From Paraburkholderia lacunae (GTDB lineage Bacteria > Pseudomonadota > Gammaproteobacteria > Burkholderiales > Burkholderiaceae): 64,000 nt of DNA. A program made the translations under genes and the position numbers. Each line of letters begins with the position of its first letter. Within the stretch, counting starts at the first letter, position 1. This document shows, piece by piece, positions 52,701 through 61,253 of this stretch. The notes under the pieces were generated by a model, which was not told the origin of the DNA, did not search any database, and was given only the letters and a program-made list of their open reading frames with translations. The stretch covers positions 310,001 through 374,000 of the forward strand of contig NZ_QHKS01000004.1 of NCBI RefSeq assembly GCF_003353175.1, in the 5' to 3' direction.

Positions 52701-53014
52701 GATCCGATCATAGCCGCGCGTCATCGCGCCCCCAAACAATCGTTCGCCATATGCTTATCCGACGCGGCCTGAGCTGCATTGCACGGCGCGCAACGTCGGA
52801 ATCGAAACGCCCGCCGGGGCGCCTGTTGCGATGCCTGCCGCAGCACCAGCCGACAAGGCGACGACCTCGAGCGGTTATATCGTTAGAACAAAAAGTCGCT
52901 TCGCGGGGCTGGCGGGCGTCATTAAGATGACACTTCAAAGTCCGGTTCGCCCCGGTTCCTCTGCGCGCAGCCCCGCGCCAGCGTACCGGCAGCCGCTACC
53001 GAAGGAGCATTTCG

Positions 53015-53674
53015 TTGACCAGTTTCGATCATCACCGCCGGCCTCTCGTGATCGGCATCGGCGGCACGACCCGCGCCGCGTCGTCGACCGAGCGCGCGCT
53101 CGGCTTTGCGTTGCGTGGCGCGGAAGCCGCCGGCGCGAATACTCGCCTGTTCGGCGGCACCTTCCTGCATAGCCTGCCCCACTACGCACCGGAAAACCCG
53201 CAACGCACCGACGAACAACTCGAACTGATCGAAGCCGTGCGCCGTGCTGACGCCTTGATCATCGCCACGCCCGGCTATCACGGCGGGGTGTCGGGTCTCG
53301 TCAAGAATGCGCTCGACACGCTCGAAGAGCTGCGCGCCGATGAGCGTCCATATCTGGACGGCCGCGCGGTCGGCTGTATCGTCACGGCTTATGGCTGGCA
53401 GGCCGCGGGCTCGGTGCTGACCTCGCTGCGCTCGATCGTGCACGCGCTGCGCGGCTGGCCGACACCGTTCGGCGCCGGCATCAACACGCTGGAAACCCGC
53501 TTCGACACCGTCGACACGTGCTCGGATGCCAAGGTGGTCGAGCAGCTCTCGACGGTCGGCCAGCAAGCCGCGCAATTCGCGCTGGCGTTCAATGCGCACC
53601 GCGCGCCGGCGGCTGCGCCGCTCGGCAACGCGCTCAAGGAAACGCAACCGGCAAGGCTCCTGCACGCGGTTTGA
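53015..53674 (+). CDS. NAD(P)H-dependent FMN reductase family protein
   Basis: A 219-residue flavodoxin-like protein with the FMN-binding motifs GIGGTTRAASSTERAL and TPGYHGGVSGLVKNALD (GxxSGxxKNxLD-type). It reduces flavin or quinones using NAD(P)H. It starts at TTG 53,015 behind aaggag; an ATG within the first 20 residues does not exist. No operon partner; divergent from the J-domain gene with the candidate sRNA between them. Confidence 0.85.
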   Translation: MTSFDHHRRPLVIGIGGTTRAASSTERALGFALRGAEAAGANTRLFGGTFLHSLPHYAPENPQRTDEQLELIEAVRRADALIIATPGYHGGVSGLVKNALDTLEELRADERPYLDGRAVGCIVTAYGWQAAGSVLTSLRSIVHALRGWPTPFGAGINTLETRFDTVDTCSDAKVVEQLSTVGQQAAQFALAFNAHRAPAAAPLGNALKETQPARLLHAV

Positions 53675-54155
53675 CGCTTCGCGCACTGCGTCGTGGTCCG
53701 AAGCCGGTCCACGGTGCTTGCCGCATCGCGACGCGGCCAACTGCTAAAGTCCGGGGCTCGTCGCGTCGTTCTCGCGTGCCACGCACTCAAGCCGCCCCCC
53801 ACGGCGCGTCTCTTCCCAAAGGTTCATCGAAGCCAAAATCCCGCGCGCGGGGGGCGCCTGATCGCGCGCTCAAAGCCGCCCGCTACGCCATTGCGCAAAC
53901 CGTGCGCCAAACAACAGACTTTCCGCCGCCAGCGCCGGATAGTGTGTGCGAATACAGCGACGATGGCCCGATCCGGCCTCCTGAAGACGGTTCCGGGACC
54001 TCGCTGATTTGCTTACGACGAAAGATTGGTTTACCCGCTGCGTGGCGCGGCCTACGCTTCCCCCTGCCCGCTTACTCATCGGCCACCTGACGCACAGGGT
54101 TGCACCTCGAACGCCGGTTTCCCCTAGCAGAGCGGGCATACACACTGCCACGACC
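53675..54155. other. Intergenic region
   Basis: About 480 bases without a supported gene. The open plus-strand frames are Arg/Pro-rich and one runs out of the FMN reductase gene in another frame. No repeat or terminator with a T-run was seen. Confidence 0.4.
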
Positions 54156-54371
54156 ATGAATTCACATATCCGCTACAAGGGCTACGAAGTCGCACCGGTT
54201 GCACAACGCCTGCCCAACGGCCTGTTCGCCGCCAACCTGACCATCGAGAAAACCACCGCAAACGAGGGCCAGGCCTATTCGTTCGACGCGCTCGATTACT
54301 TCTTCGACGAAGAACATGCGCTCGCCTATGCGTTCCGCTGGGGACGCATGTGGATCGACAGCCACCAATGA
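54156..54371 (+). CDS. Small conserved protein of unknown function
   Basis: A 71-residue protein: IRYKGYEVAPVAQRLPNGLF, then AYSFDALDYFFDEEHALAYAFRWGRMWID. A compact alpha/beta-looking protein without signal peptide or membrane segment. I have seen this type, with FDEEHALAYAxRWGR, as a small Burkholderiales protein, but I know no function. ATG 54,156 is preferred over a longer frame from 54,009 that is Arg/Pro-rich. Single gene. Confidence 0.75.
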   Translation: MNSHIRYKGYEVAPVAQRLPNGLFAANLTIEKTTANEGQAYSFDALDYFFDEEHALAYAFRWGRMWIDSHQ

Positions 54372-54489
54372 CGCAGTAGACCGGCCCGCCGGCGCGCAGG
54401 CTGCCGGCCCCGGCGTCGGCGTCGGCGTCGGGATTTACATGGTTGTGCCAGAATAGGCGACACACCCGTTCGCTCTCTGTTCGCCTGCC

Positions 54490-55398
54490 ATGTCCGACAC
54501 CCTGACAGACGCCGCCGAAGATCGCACCCTGCGCCATTGGACATTCCGCGGCCCCGCCCGCGTGAAGATCGGTTCAGACGCTCACAAGCAGATGTTTTGC
54601 CGCATGCTGCTTGAAACCCACAACCCCTATAAACCGGCCGTTATCGAATGGCCGCCGGACGCGCTCGAACGCCTGTGCTCGCTGCCGATCTGGGACATCG
54701 CGGTGCAGACCGAGGGCCGCGCGTCGATCGATGTCAGCACGTATGCCGCGCGCCTCAGCGATCCGCTGCTGCGCGACGCGCTTACGATGGATGCCGAGGA
54801 GGAAGCGCGTCACAAGCGCGTGCTCGCGAGGCTGATTGCCGCGTACGGCATCGAGATCGCGCCCGAGCCGCCCTACCCGGCTCCACGCGACGCCGAGTGG
54901 GCCTGGATGCGCACCGGCTACAGCGAATGCATCGACAGCTTCTTCGCCTTCGGCCTGTTCCGCTCGGCGCAGCAGTCCGGCTACTTTCCCCAGACGCTGG
55001 TCGAAACATTCGAGCCGGTGATTCAGGAAGAAGCGCGCCACATTCTGTTTTTCGCCAACTGGATCGCGTGGCATCGGCGCACAATGCCATGGTGGCGACG
55101 GCCCTGGCATGCGCTGCGGGTCGCCGCGATCTGGGCCGTGCTGATCTGGCAGCGCGTCGCCATCGCCAAAGGTCTCGACGCCCAAGGCGTCGCGCACGAT
55201 TCCAACTTCCTGCCCGAAAGCAGCAAAATGATCGGCGAATCGATCGAAGTGCGCGAACTGATCGAACTGTGTCTCGCGGAAAACGACCGACGTATGAGCG
55301 GCTACGACGCGAGACTGCTGCGCCCGAGGCTGGTGCCGGCCCTCGCGCGCTTTGCGCTACGCTTCATCACACCATTGCGCCGAAACCGGCAGCACTAG
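54490..55398 (+). CDS. Ferritin-like domain (putative di-iron) protein
   Basis: A 302-residue helical protein. Two E-x-x-H motifs occur: DAEEEARHKRVL (about residue 105) and VIQEEARHILFFANWIAWH (about 180), spaced as in ferritin-like di-iron proteins. The C-terminal half has a membrane-like hydrophobic segment (AIWAVLIWQRVAIAKGL). It may be an oxygenase or desaturase-like protein; substrate unknown. It lies 17 bases before the amidase gene and is probably co-transcribed with it. Confidence 0.72.
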   Translation: MSDTLTDAAEDRTLRHWTFRGPARVKIGSDAHKQMFCRMLLETHNPYKPAVIEWPPDALERLCSLPIWDIAVQTEGRASIDVSTYAARLSDPLLRDALTMDAEEEARHKRVLARLIAAYGIEIAPEPPYPAPRDAEWAWMRTGYSECIDSFFAFGLFRSAQQSGYFPQTLVETFEPVIQEEARHILFFANWIAWHRRTMPWWRRPWHALRVAAIWAVLIWQRVAIAKGLDAQGVAHDSNFLPESSKMIGESIEVRELIELCLAENDRRMSGYDARLLRPRLVPALARFALRFITPLRRNRQH

Positions 55399-55415
55399 AG
55401 AAGGAGACGTCGGCC

Positions 55416-56870
55416 ATGACCTGGACTGTCGATGCACAACTAGCTTTGACGTCGACTCAAGCAGTCGAGGCAATCCAGTCGGGCCGGCTCAAGGCCGCAG
55501 ACTATGTCGCCACGCTGCTGGCCCGCGCCGCCGCACTCTCCAGCCTGAACGCGCTGACCACGCTCGATCTGGACGGCGCGCTGGCCGCCGCGCGGCGCGT
55601 CGACGCGTTACCGCCCGAAGCGAAAGCGCAATTGCCGCTCGCCGGTCTCGCGATCGTCGTGAAGGACAACATCAATACGGCCGGCCTGCAGACTTCGGCG
55701 GGCACGCCCGCGCTCGAGAACTTCGTGCCGAAGACGAACGCGCCTTCGGTGCAACGGCTCATCGACGCCGGCGCGATCGTGCTCGGCAAGGCCAACATGC
55801 ACGAACTCGCGTTCGGCATCACCAGCACGAACCTGGCCACGCACGCCGGGCCGGTACGCAATCCGTACGATCCGACGCGGATTCCGGGCGGCTCGTCGGG
55901 CGGCACCGCCGCGGCGATCGCCGCGCGCATCGCGCCTGCGGGTCTGGGCACCGATACCGGCGGCTCGACCCGGATTCCGGCCGCATTGACGGGCATCGCG
56001 GGCTTTCGTCCGTCGGTGGGCAACGGCGGCGCCGAGCGGCGCTATCACGATCCGAACGCTGTGGTGCCGATCAGCCATACGCGCGACACGGTGGGACCGA
56101 TGGCACGCACGGTCGCCGACATCGCGTTGCTCGACGGCGTTATCACCGGCGCGGGCCCGTTGCCTGTGGTTGGGCTGAACGGTCTGCGCATCGGCTTGCC
56201 CGCGCCGTTGTGGGCGGGACTCGAAAAGCAGGTGGAAGGTGTCGCGCGCGCCGCGTTGAACCGGCTCGAGGCGGCCGGCGTGAGCATGGTGCCGGTCGAG
56301 ATGAGCGAACTGGAGACCTTGAACGGTTTGGTCGGCGGCCCGATCGCGATCCACGAGGCGCGTGAGGACGTGCGCGCCTGGCTCGTCGCCAACGACGCGC
56401 CGGTCAGGACCGTGGCCGAACTGGCGGCCCGGATCGCGAGCCCGGATGTGCGCGCCATCTACGACGCCGTGCTCGCCGATCAGCTCGGCGCGCGTTACGA
56501 AGCGGCGCTGAACCAGTGGCGGCCGAGCTTGCAGCAGTATGTCGCCGCAACCTTCGCTGACCATCGTCTCGACGCGCTGCTGTTTCCCACCACCCGCCTC
56601 GCCGCGGTGCCGATCGACGACGTGCACGGTTCGTCGACGGTATCGATCGACGGCGCCGCGCCGATCGATACGATGGAGGCGTTTCTGCGCAACACTGATT
56701 CGGCCAGCACGTCGGGCATTCCGGGGTTGTCGCTCGCGGCGGGGATGACGCGAGGCGGCTTGCCGGTCGGCCTCGAACTGGATGGACCACTGGGCAGCGA
56801 CCGGCGGCTGCTGGCGATCGGCGTCGCGTTCGAGGAGTTGCTCGGCGTGCTGCCCGCGCCCGCGATTTGA
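55416..56870 (+). CDS. Amidase signature family enzyme (indoleacetamide hydrolase-like)
   Basis: A 484-residue amidase with the Ser-cisSer-Lys triad: Lys83 in VVKDNINTAG, Ser160 in GGSSGGTAAAIAAR and Ser184 in TDTGGSTRIPA; the 24-residue spacing of the two serines matches the family. It hydrolyses a carboxamide, for instance indole-3-acetamide, mandelamide or a similar aryl amide. The ATG at 55,416 has aaggag at 55,401; a longer frame upstream belongs to another reading frame of the ferritin-like gene. Overlaps the CDP-diacylglycerol diphosphatase gene by one base. Confidence 0.86.
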   Translation: MTWTVDAQLALTSTQAVEAIQSGRLKAADYVATLLARAAALSSLNALTTLDLDGALAAARRVDALPPEAKAQLPLAGLAIVVKDNINTAGLQTSAGTPALENFVPKTNAPSVQRLIDAGAIVLGKANMHELAFGITSTNLATHAGPVRNPYDPTRIPGGSSGGTAAAIAARIAPAGLGTDTGGSTRIPAALTGIAGFRPSVGNGGAERRYHDPNAVVPISHTRDTVGPMARTVADIALLDGVITGAGPLPVVGLNGLRIGLPAPLWAGLEKQVEGVARAALNRLEAAGVSMVPVEMSELETLNGLVGGPIAIHEAREDVRAWLVANDAPVRTVAELAARIASPDVRAIYDAVLADQLGARYEAALNQWRPSLQQYVAATFADHRLDALLFPTTRLAAVPIDDVHGSSTVSIDGAAPIDTMEAFLRNTDSASTSGIPGLSLAAGMTRGGLPVGLELDGPLGSDRRLLAIGVAFEELLGVLPAPAI

Positions 56871-57700
56871 TGCGCCCGTCAAACCGCATGCAGCGAGGCC
56901 TGCTGCGCAGCCCGTTGCGAGGCACGCTACGAAGCGCACTGCAAGGCCCATTGCGAAGCGCCGCGATGGTCGCGGCCGCGGTCACGGTCGTCGCGCTGGT
57001 CTGCGCGTGCGCGCGCCTCGCCGCAGCCGATTCCAACGCGCTATGGAAGATCGTCGACCTCCGCTGCGTGCCGTCGCAACAGGCCAGCGGCACGCCGGGC
57101 CAGTGCACGGCTGTCGATCTCGACAAGCGCTATGTGATTCTGAAGGACATCACCGGCCGATCGCAGTATCTGCTGATTCCGACAGATCGCATCACCGGAA
57201 TCGAAAGCCCGCGTGTGCTGGACGCCCAGGCGCAGGACTACTGGGCCGATGCGTGGGCGTCGCGGCACTATGTGGAGACGTCGGTCAAGCGGTCGCTGCC
57301 CGACAATCGGCTCGGTCTCGAGATCAACTCGGTTTTCCGGCGCACGCAGCACCAACTGCATATCCATATCGATTGCATGCGCGGCGACGTAAGCGACGCG
57401 CTCGCGCGTCACACGCATGACGCGCCCGGCACGTGGCGCTGGGACACGCTCAACGGAAACCGTTATCGCGTCATGCGGATCACCGCGCTCACGCAAGGAA
57501 GCGATCCGTTTCGTGTGGTCGCGCGCGACAACAAGGGGGCCGACGCGATGGCCACGCAAACCATTCTCGTGACGGGCGCGGGACCGTCGGCCGAGCGTGA
57601 CGGCTGGCTGGTGGTGAATAGCGGCACCGAAGCCGACAACGGCAGCGGCACGGCCGAAGGCTTGCTCGACCATGCCTGCCGGATTGCGGATGGCGGCTGA
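56870..57700 (+). CDS. cdh: CDP-diacylglycerol diphosphatase
   Basis: A 276-residue protein of the CDH family (HIT-like). The active-site stretch HQLHIHIDCM is visible, as are LWKIVDLRC near the N-terminus and QYLLIPTDRITGIESP. It converts CDP-diacylglycerol to phosphatidate and CMP in the inner membrane. The N-terminal hydrophobic segment (VAAAVTVVALVCACA) is the anchor. The first 30 or so residues are encoded by a 12-bp repeat array, so the true start may be the internal ATG at 56,966. Coupled to the amidase gene (TGATG). Confidence 0.85.
   Translation: MRPSNRMQRGLLRSPLRGTLRSALQGPLRSAAMVAAAVTVVALVCACARLAAADSNALWKIVDLRCVPSQQASGTPGQCTAVDLDKRYVILKDITGRSQYLLIPTDRITGIESPRVLDAQAQDYWADAWASRHYVETSVKRSLPDNRLGLEINSVFRRTQHQLHIHIDCMRGDVSDALARHTHDAPGTWRWDTLNGNRYRVMRITALTQGSDPFRVVARDNKGADAMATQTILVTGAGPSAERDGWLVVNSGTEADNGSGTAEGLLDHACRIADGG
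56903..56962. repeat. 12-bp tandem repeat, 5 units, at the cdh 5' end
   Basis: Five consecutive 12-mers (ctgcgcagcccg, ttgcgaggcacg, ctacgaagcgca, ctgcaaggccca, ttgcgaagcgcc) encode LRSP-LRGT-LRSA-LQGP-LRSA before the membrane anchor of the diphosphatase. The period matches the array at 4,881. Confidence 0.7.
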
Positions 57701-57818
57701 CGCACGCCGATTCGCGCTAATGCACAAATTCGCAGATGCATTGCTCGACAAAATGGTTCTAGTGGTGCGGATTGGTCCGTAGGATCGGCCTGAACGTACA
57801 CTCCGACCGATCCAACCA

Positions 57819-58808
57819 ATGGCGATATACCTCGACGATACCCAACGCAAAACGCTCGCGCGGCTCGCCGCGAGTTGGACATGGCGCACACAATGGCCAA
57901 CGTGGGCACTGATCGGCACGATCTACGGTGGATGGGTCGGCGTCGCGACGCACGCGCGCAACCTCGGCTTGCCGCTGACCATCATGCTGCTCGCGTTGCT
58001 GGGCGCATGGTACATGTCGCTGCAACACGAACTGCTGCACGGTCATCCAACCCGTTCGCCTTTCGTCAACGCACTGTTGGGCTTCCTGCCGCTCGCGGTG
58101 TGGTTTCCGTATGGCATCTATCGCGACTCGCATCTTCGGCATCACGACGATCCACATCTGACGCGCCCCGACTACGATCCCGAGAGTTACTTCGTCAGCC
58201 ACCGGGTGTGGGTTCGTGCGGGTCGGCCGATTCGTGCGCTGCTGATATTCCGCAATACGTTCATCGGCCGCCTGCTGGTCGGGCCGGCGTTTGCGATTGC
58301 GGCAACCGGCGTGGACGCACTTGCGAAAATCAGGCGAGGCGATGGGCGCGACGTGCCGGTTTGGCTTGCACACTTCGCCGCGCTGGCCGCGCTGACGATC
58401 TGGCTCCAGCGTACTTGCGGGATACCCGTGTGGCTGTTCATTGTCGGCGTCGGTTATGGCTCGCTGGCGTTGGGCAAGATTCGCTCGTTTCAGGAACATC
58501 GCGCGGCGCATGCTCACGAGTATCGCACCGTCATCAATGAAGCGGCGTGGTTCTGGCGTTTGCTGTTCCTGAACAACAACTATCATCTGGTGCATCATGA
58601 CTTGCCGCATGTACCCTGGTTTGCACTTCGACAGGTGTATGTGACCTCGCGCCAGCAATACATCAAGCGCTCCGGAGGCTTTCTGGTAAAGGGTTACGGC
58701 GAATGGTTCAGGCGATATGGAATCACTGCGGTTGCGCATCCGGTGGCTGATGCTGGGTCCGACAAGTTCCCGGAAAGTCCGCCTGCTTCCGTCGGTTTTG
58801 CAGGTTAA
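57819..58808 (+). CDS. Fatty acid desaturase family protein
   Basis: A 329-residue membrane protein with the three His boxes of membrane fatty acid desaturases: HELLHGH (70-76), HLRHHDDPH (105-113) and HLVHHDLPH (about residue 250). Four or so membrane segments. Di-iron, oxygen-dependent; may desaturate or hydroxylate acyl chains. Unlinked to the preceding gene (118-base gap). Confidence 0.88.
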   Translation: MAIYLDDTQRKTLARLAASWTWRTQWPTWALIGTIYGGWVGVATHARNLGLPLTIMLLALLGAWYMSLQHELLHGHPTRSPFVNALLGFLPLAVWFPYGIYRDSHLRHHDDPHLTRPDYDPESYFVSHRVWVRAGRPIRALLIFRNTFIGRLLVGPAFAIAATGVDALAKIRRGDGRDVPVWLAHFAALAALTIWLQRTCGIPVWLFIVGVGYGSLALGKIRSFQEHRAAHAHEYRTVINEAAWFWRLLFLNNNYHLVHHDLPHVPWFALRQVYVTSRQQYIKRSGGFLVKGYGEWFRRYGITAVAHPVADAGSDKFPESPPASVGFAG

Positions 58809-58926
58809 TTGTACGTAAATTGCAGGTAAAACTCATGGTAGTTGTCCGTGACGGAGCTCGCCATGACGCTCACCTATCCGCTGGACTGCACCTTCGCATA
58901 CGGAGCAGTCTTTGTGAAACCGCCCC

Positions 58927-59265
58927 TTAGAACTGCTGCAAGTCGAATATCCGCTGCATCGGCATCCACTTCTGTCCGGTCGGCGTCCAGGGCGTGGGAG
59001 CCTGGAACCTCCACATCAGATCCTCCCACTGTCGAACCGCCGCATTGATCTCTGCGGCACGGGCCATTCTGTCGGCATCGAATATGGCGTCGTCCGTTTC
59101 CATGATCATGAGTAGTCGCGTCCCCAAGCGATAGATCTCCATACTCAGGACTCCATGCTCGCGTATGTGCCTGACGACATCCGGCCAGACCTGGCGGTGA
59201 AACTCCTCGTAACGCGCGATCAGATTCGGATCATCTCTTAAATCCAGGGCAAAACAGTAGCGCAT
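58927..59265 (-). CDS. RhaM/FucU-type sugar mutarotase (L-rhamnose mutarotase family)
   Basis: A 112-residue COG3254 protein: MRYCFALDLRDDPNLI, HRQVWPDVVRHIREHGVLSMEIY, MIMETDDAIFD and WEDLMWRFQAPTP. It interconverts anomers of an L-6-deoxyhexose or L-hexose. It resembles RhaM at 12,756 in fold but differs clearly in sequence, consistent with another sugar such as L-fucose or L-galactose. Last gene of the sugar-acid operon; own ribosome binding site aaaggaaa. Confidence 0.82.
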   Translation of the reverse strand: MRYCFALDLRDDPNLIARYEEFHRQVWPDVVRHIREHGVLSMEIYRLGTRLLMIMETDDAIFDADRMARAAEINAAVRQWEDLMWRFQAPTPWTPTGQKWMPMQRIFDLQQF

Positions 59266-59411
59266 AGCCGTTTCCTTTTACGATACATTCGAACCGACAA
59301 CGAACGGATTGGGGGCGAAGCGCGTCATTTGCCAGACATTACCTTATGCGAGCCTGGCGAATAGCCCACCGTCATGCCTTCGAATTTCCAGAGCCGTCTG
59401 GCATTGTCAAA

Positions 59412-59681
59412 TCAATCATGCTGGCCGCTGAACTGCCTTTGCAGCTCGATGATTGCGGGAAGGTGAAAATCGAGAACATCGGGAGCCGCGTTGCCTTGTC
59501 GGCGGCAGACCTCCACTGCAAGTTCCAGCGCCCGGGCGCGCGTGATCATCAAGAGGGATAGCGCCTCCCACAGTAAGCCCTTCTGTAACGCGGATAGCCG
59601 AAAAGCTTGCTTGGCCTCGACAACTGTAAGTTCAAACGCTTCAGTATCCATTGGCAATTGTCCCCGACAGTTCACATCCAC
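59412..59681 (-). CDS. Small helical protein in the sugar-acid operon, unknown
   Basis: An 89-residue protein that I do not recognise. It lies 42 bases after uxaA on the same strand and has a textbook ribosome binding site (aaggag) 5 bases before ATG 59,681. It is predicted to be all-helical: TEAFELTVVEAKQAFRLSA, ALQKGLLWEALSLLMITRA and a C-terminal HLPAIIELQRQF. No Cys cluster, signal peptide or membrane segment. Confidence 0.6.
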   Translation of the reverse strand: MDVNCRGQLPMDTEAFELTVVEAKQAFRLSALQKGLLWEALSLLMITRARALELAVEVCRRQGNAAPDVLDFHLPAIIELQRQFSGQHD

Positions 59682-59723
59682 TCCTTGAGTGCGACGCTCA
59701 TCTTTACCTCCTGGCGCTTACCG

Positions 59724-61253
59724 TTACATGACTGCGGCACCGCGCAGCCACGGCACGAACTCGCGTTCGCCGATGCCGTTTTCCTCGCTGCAGGTTTTGC
59801 CGCCCGAGGCGAAGGCCAGCATCAGCTGAAACAGCCGCGCCCCCGCCTCTTCAATACTGAGCGAGCCGTCGAGGATCTCCCCGCAGTTGAAGTCCATGTC
59901 CGAACGCATACGTTCAAAAAGCCCTGTGGTTGTCGCGACCTTGATCGTCGGAACCGGCTTCGAACCAAAGACAGAACCTCGCCCGGTGGTGAAGCAGATC
60001 AGATTCGCCCCTCCCGCAATTTGTCCGGTTGCGGACACTGGATCGTAGCCCGGCGTGTCCATGAACACGAGGCCACGTTCGGATACGGGGTCCGCATAGT
60101 CGTATACGGCCATGAGCGCGGTACTCCCTCCTTTCGACACCGCGCCCAGCGATTTTTCCAGGATCGTCGTGATGCCTCCCGCCTTGTTTCCGGGCGACGG
60201 GTTGTTGTTCATTTCTCCACCCGCATCGCCTGCGTAGTGCTCCCACCACCGTAGCTTCTCCAGCAGCCGATCGGCCACCCCGCGCGACGCGGCTCGCGCC
60301 GTCAGCAGGTGTTCGGCACCATAGATTTCCGGCGTCTCGGAGAGTATTGCGGTTCCACCATCGCGTACGAGCAGGTCAACGGCTACACCAAGCGCGGGGT
60401 TAGCGGTGATGCCGGAATATCCGTCGGAACCGCCGCACTGCAAGCCCAGCTTCAATCGCGCTGCGGGTACTTCCGTGCGGGTCGCGCGGTCGGCCGCATC
60501 GAGCAGCTCGCGGACGATCACGACCCCGCGGGAGATCGTCTCGCGTACACCGCCCTCTTCCTGTATGACGAGCGTTTTGATCGGGCCTGGATTGAGCGGA
60601 CCCAGCAATTCGGCCAAATCGTTCACCTGGTTGACTTCGCAACCGAGTCCAACGAGCAACACGCCTGCGAAGTTCGGGTTGCACGCGTAGCCAACGAGCG
60701 TGCGGCGCAACAACGCAATACCGTCTCCCGTGGCCGACAGGCCACATCCACTCTGGTGCGTGATGGCAACCACGCCGTCGACCCTTCCGTAGGCCGCCAT
60801 CGCGTCGCCCTTGAACGCATCCGCTATCGCGTGACAGACACTCGCCGAACAGTTGACGCTCCCGATTACACCGACGTAATTGCGTGTTCCGACCTGGCCG
60901 TCCGGTCGCTCGAAGCCGAGGAACGTATCCGAGCGATCCACTTCGACGATTCGATACGTCGCATCGTCCAGCAGCCGCTCGCTCTGATGATGTTCCGGCA
61001 TCCCGACGTTATGTATGTGGACGTGCTCTCCCGCCGCGATGTCGCACAAAGCAACGCCGATCGTCTGCCGGTACTTGACGATGTGCGCTCCGCGCGCGAT
61101 ATCCCGGGTCGCGACCTTGTGACCGGCAGGAATGGGAGTCAGGATTCGCAATGGCTGCCCGATCGCGTCAATCCACACATCCGCGCCCAATGCGCCAAGC
61201 GCCACCGCTACGTTGTCTTCGTCATCCAGTTTCACGACAGTCTGGTCTTTCAT
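59724..61253 (-). CDS. uxaA: Altronate dehydratase (UxaA family)
   Basis: A 509-residue enzyme of the UxaA/GarD family. An N-terminal SAF domain (to about residue 95) precedes the large domain with GVIGSVNCSASVCHAIA, THQSGCGLS, LGLQCGGSDGYSGITANPA, EMNNNPSPGNKAGGITTI and a C-terminal NCGEILDG. It dehydrates D-altronate (or a related aldonate) to 2-keto-3-deoxygluconate and depends on iron or manganese. Its start overlaps the uxaB stop by 4 bases. In this operon it would act on the product of the UxaB-like reductase. Confidence 0.9.
   Translation of the reverse strand: MKDQTVVKLDDEDNVAVALGALGADVWIDAIGQPLRILTPIPAGHKVATRDIARGAHIVKYRQTIGVALCDIAAGEHVHIHNVGMPEHHQSERLLDDATYRIVEVDRSDTFLGFERPDGQVGTRNYVGVIGSVNCSASVCHAIADAFKGDAMAAYGRVDGVVAITHQSGCGLSATGDGIALLRRTLVGYACNPNFAGVLLVGLGCEVNQVNDLAELLGPLNPGPIKTLVIQEEGGVRETISRGVVIVRELLDAADRATRTEVPAARLKLGLQCGGSDGYSGITANPALGVAVDLLVRDGGTAILSETPEIYGAEHLLTARAASRGVADRLLEKLRWWEHYAGDAGGEMNNNPSPGNKAGGITTILEKSLGAVSKGGSTALMAVYDYADPVSERGLVFMDTPGYDPVSATGQIAGGANLICFTTGRGSVFGSKPVPTIKVATTTGLFERMRSDMDFNCGEILDGSLSIEEAGARLFQLMLAFASGGKTCSEENGIGEREFVPWLRGAAVM

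Noticed and set aside
54648..55415. Upstream extension of the amidase frame
   Set aside because: It is Arg/Ala-rich shadow sequence inside the ferritin-like gene; the true start at 55,416 has aaggag upstream.
58187..58441. Minus-strand frame within the desaturase gene
   Set aside because: Shadow frame with no ribosome binding site or recognisable product.
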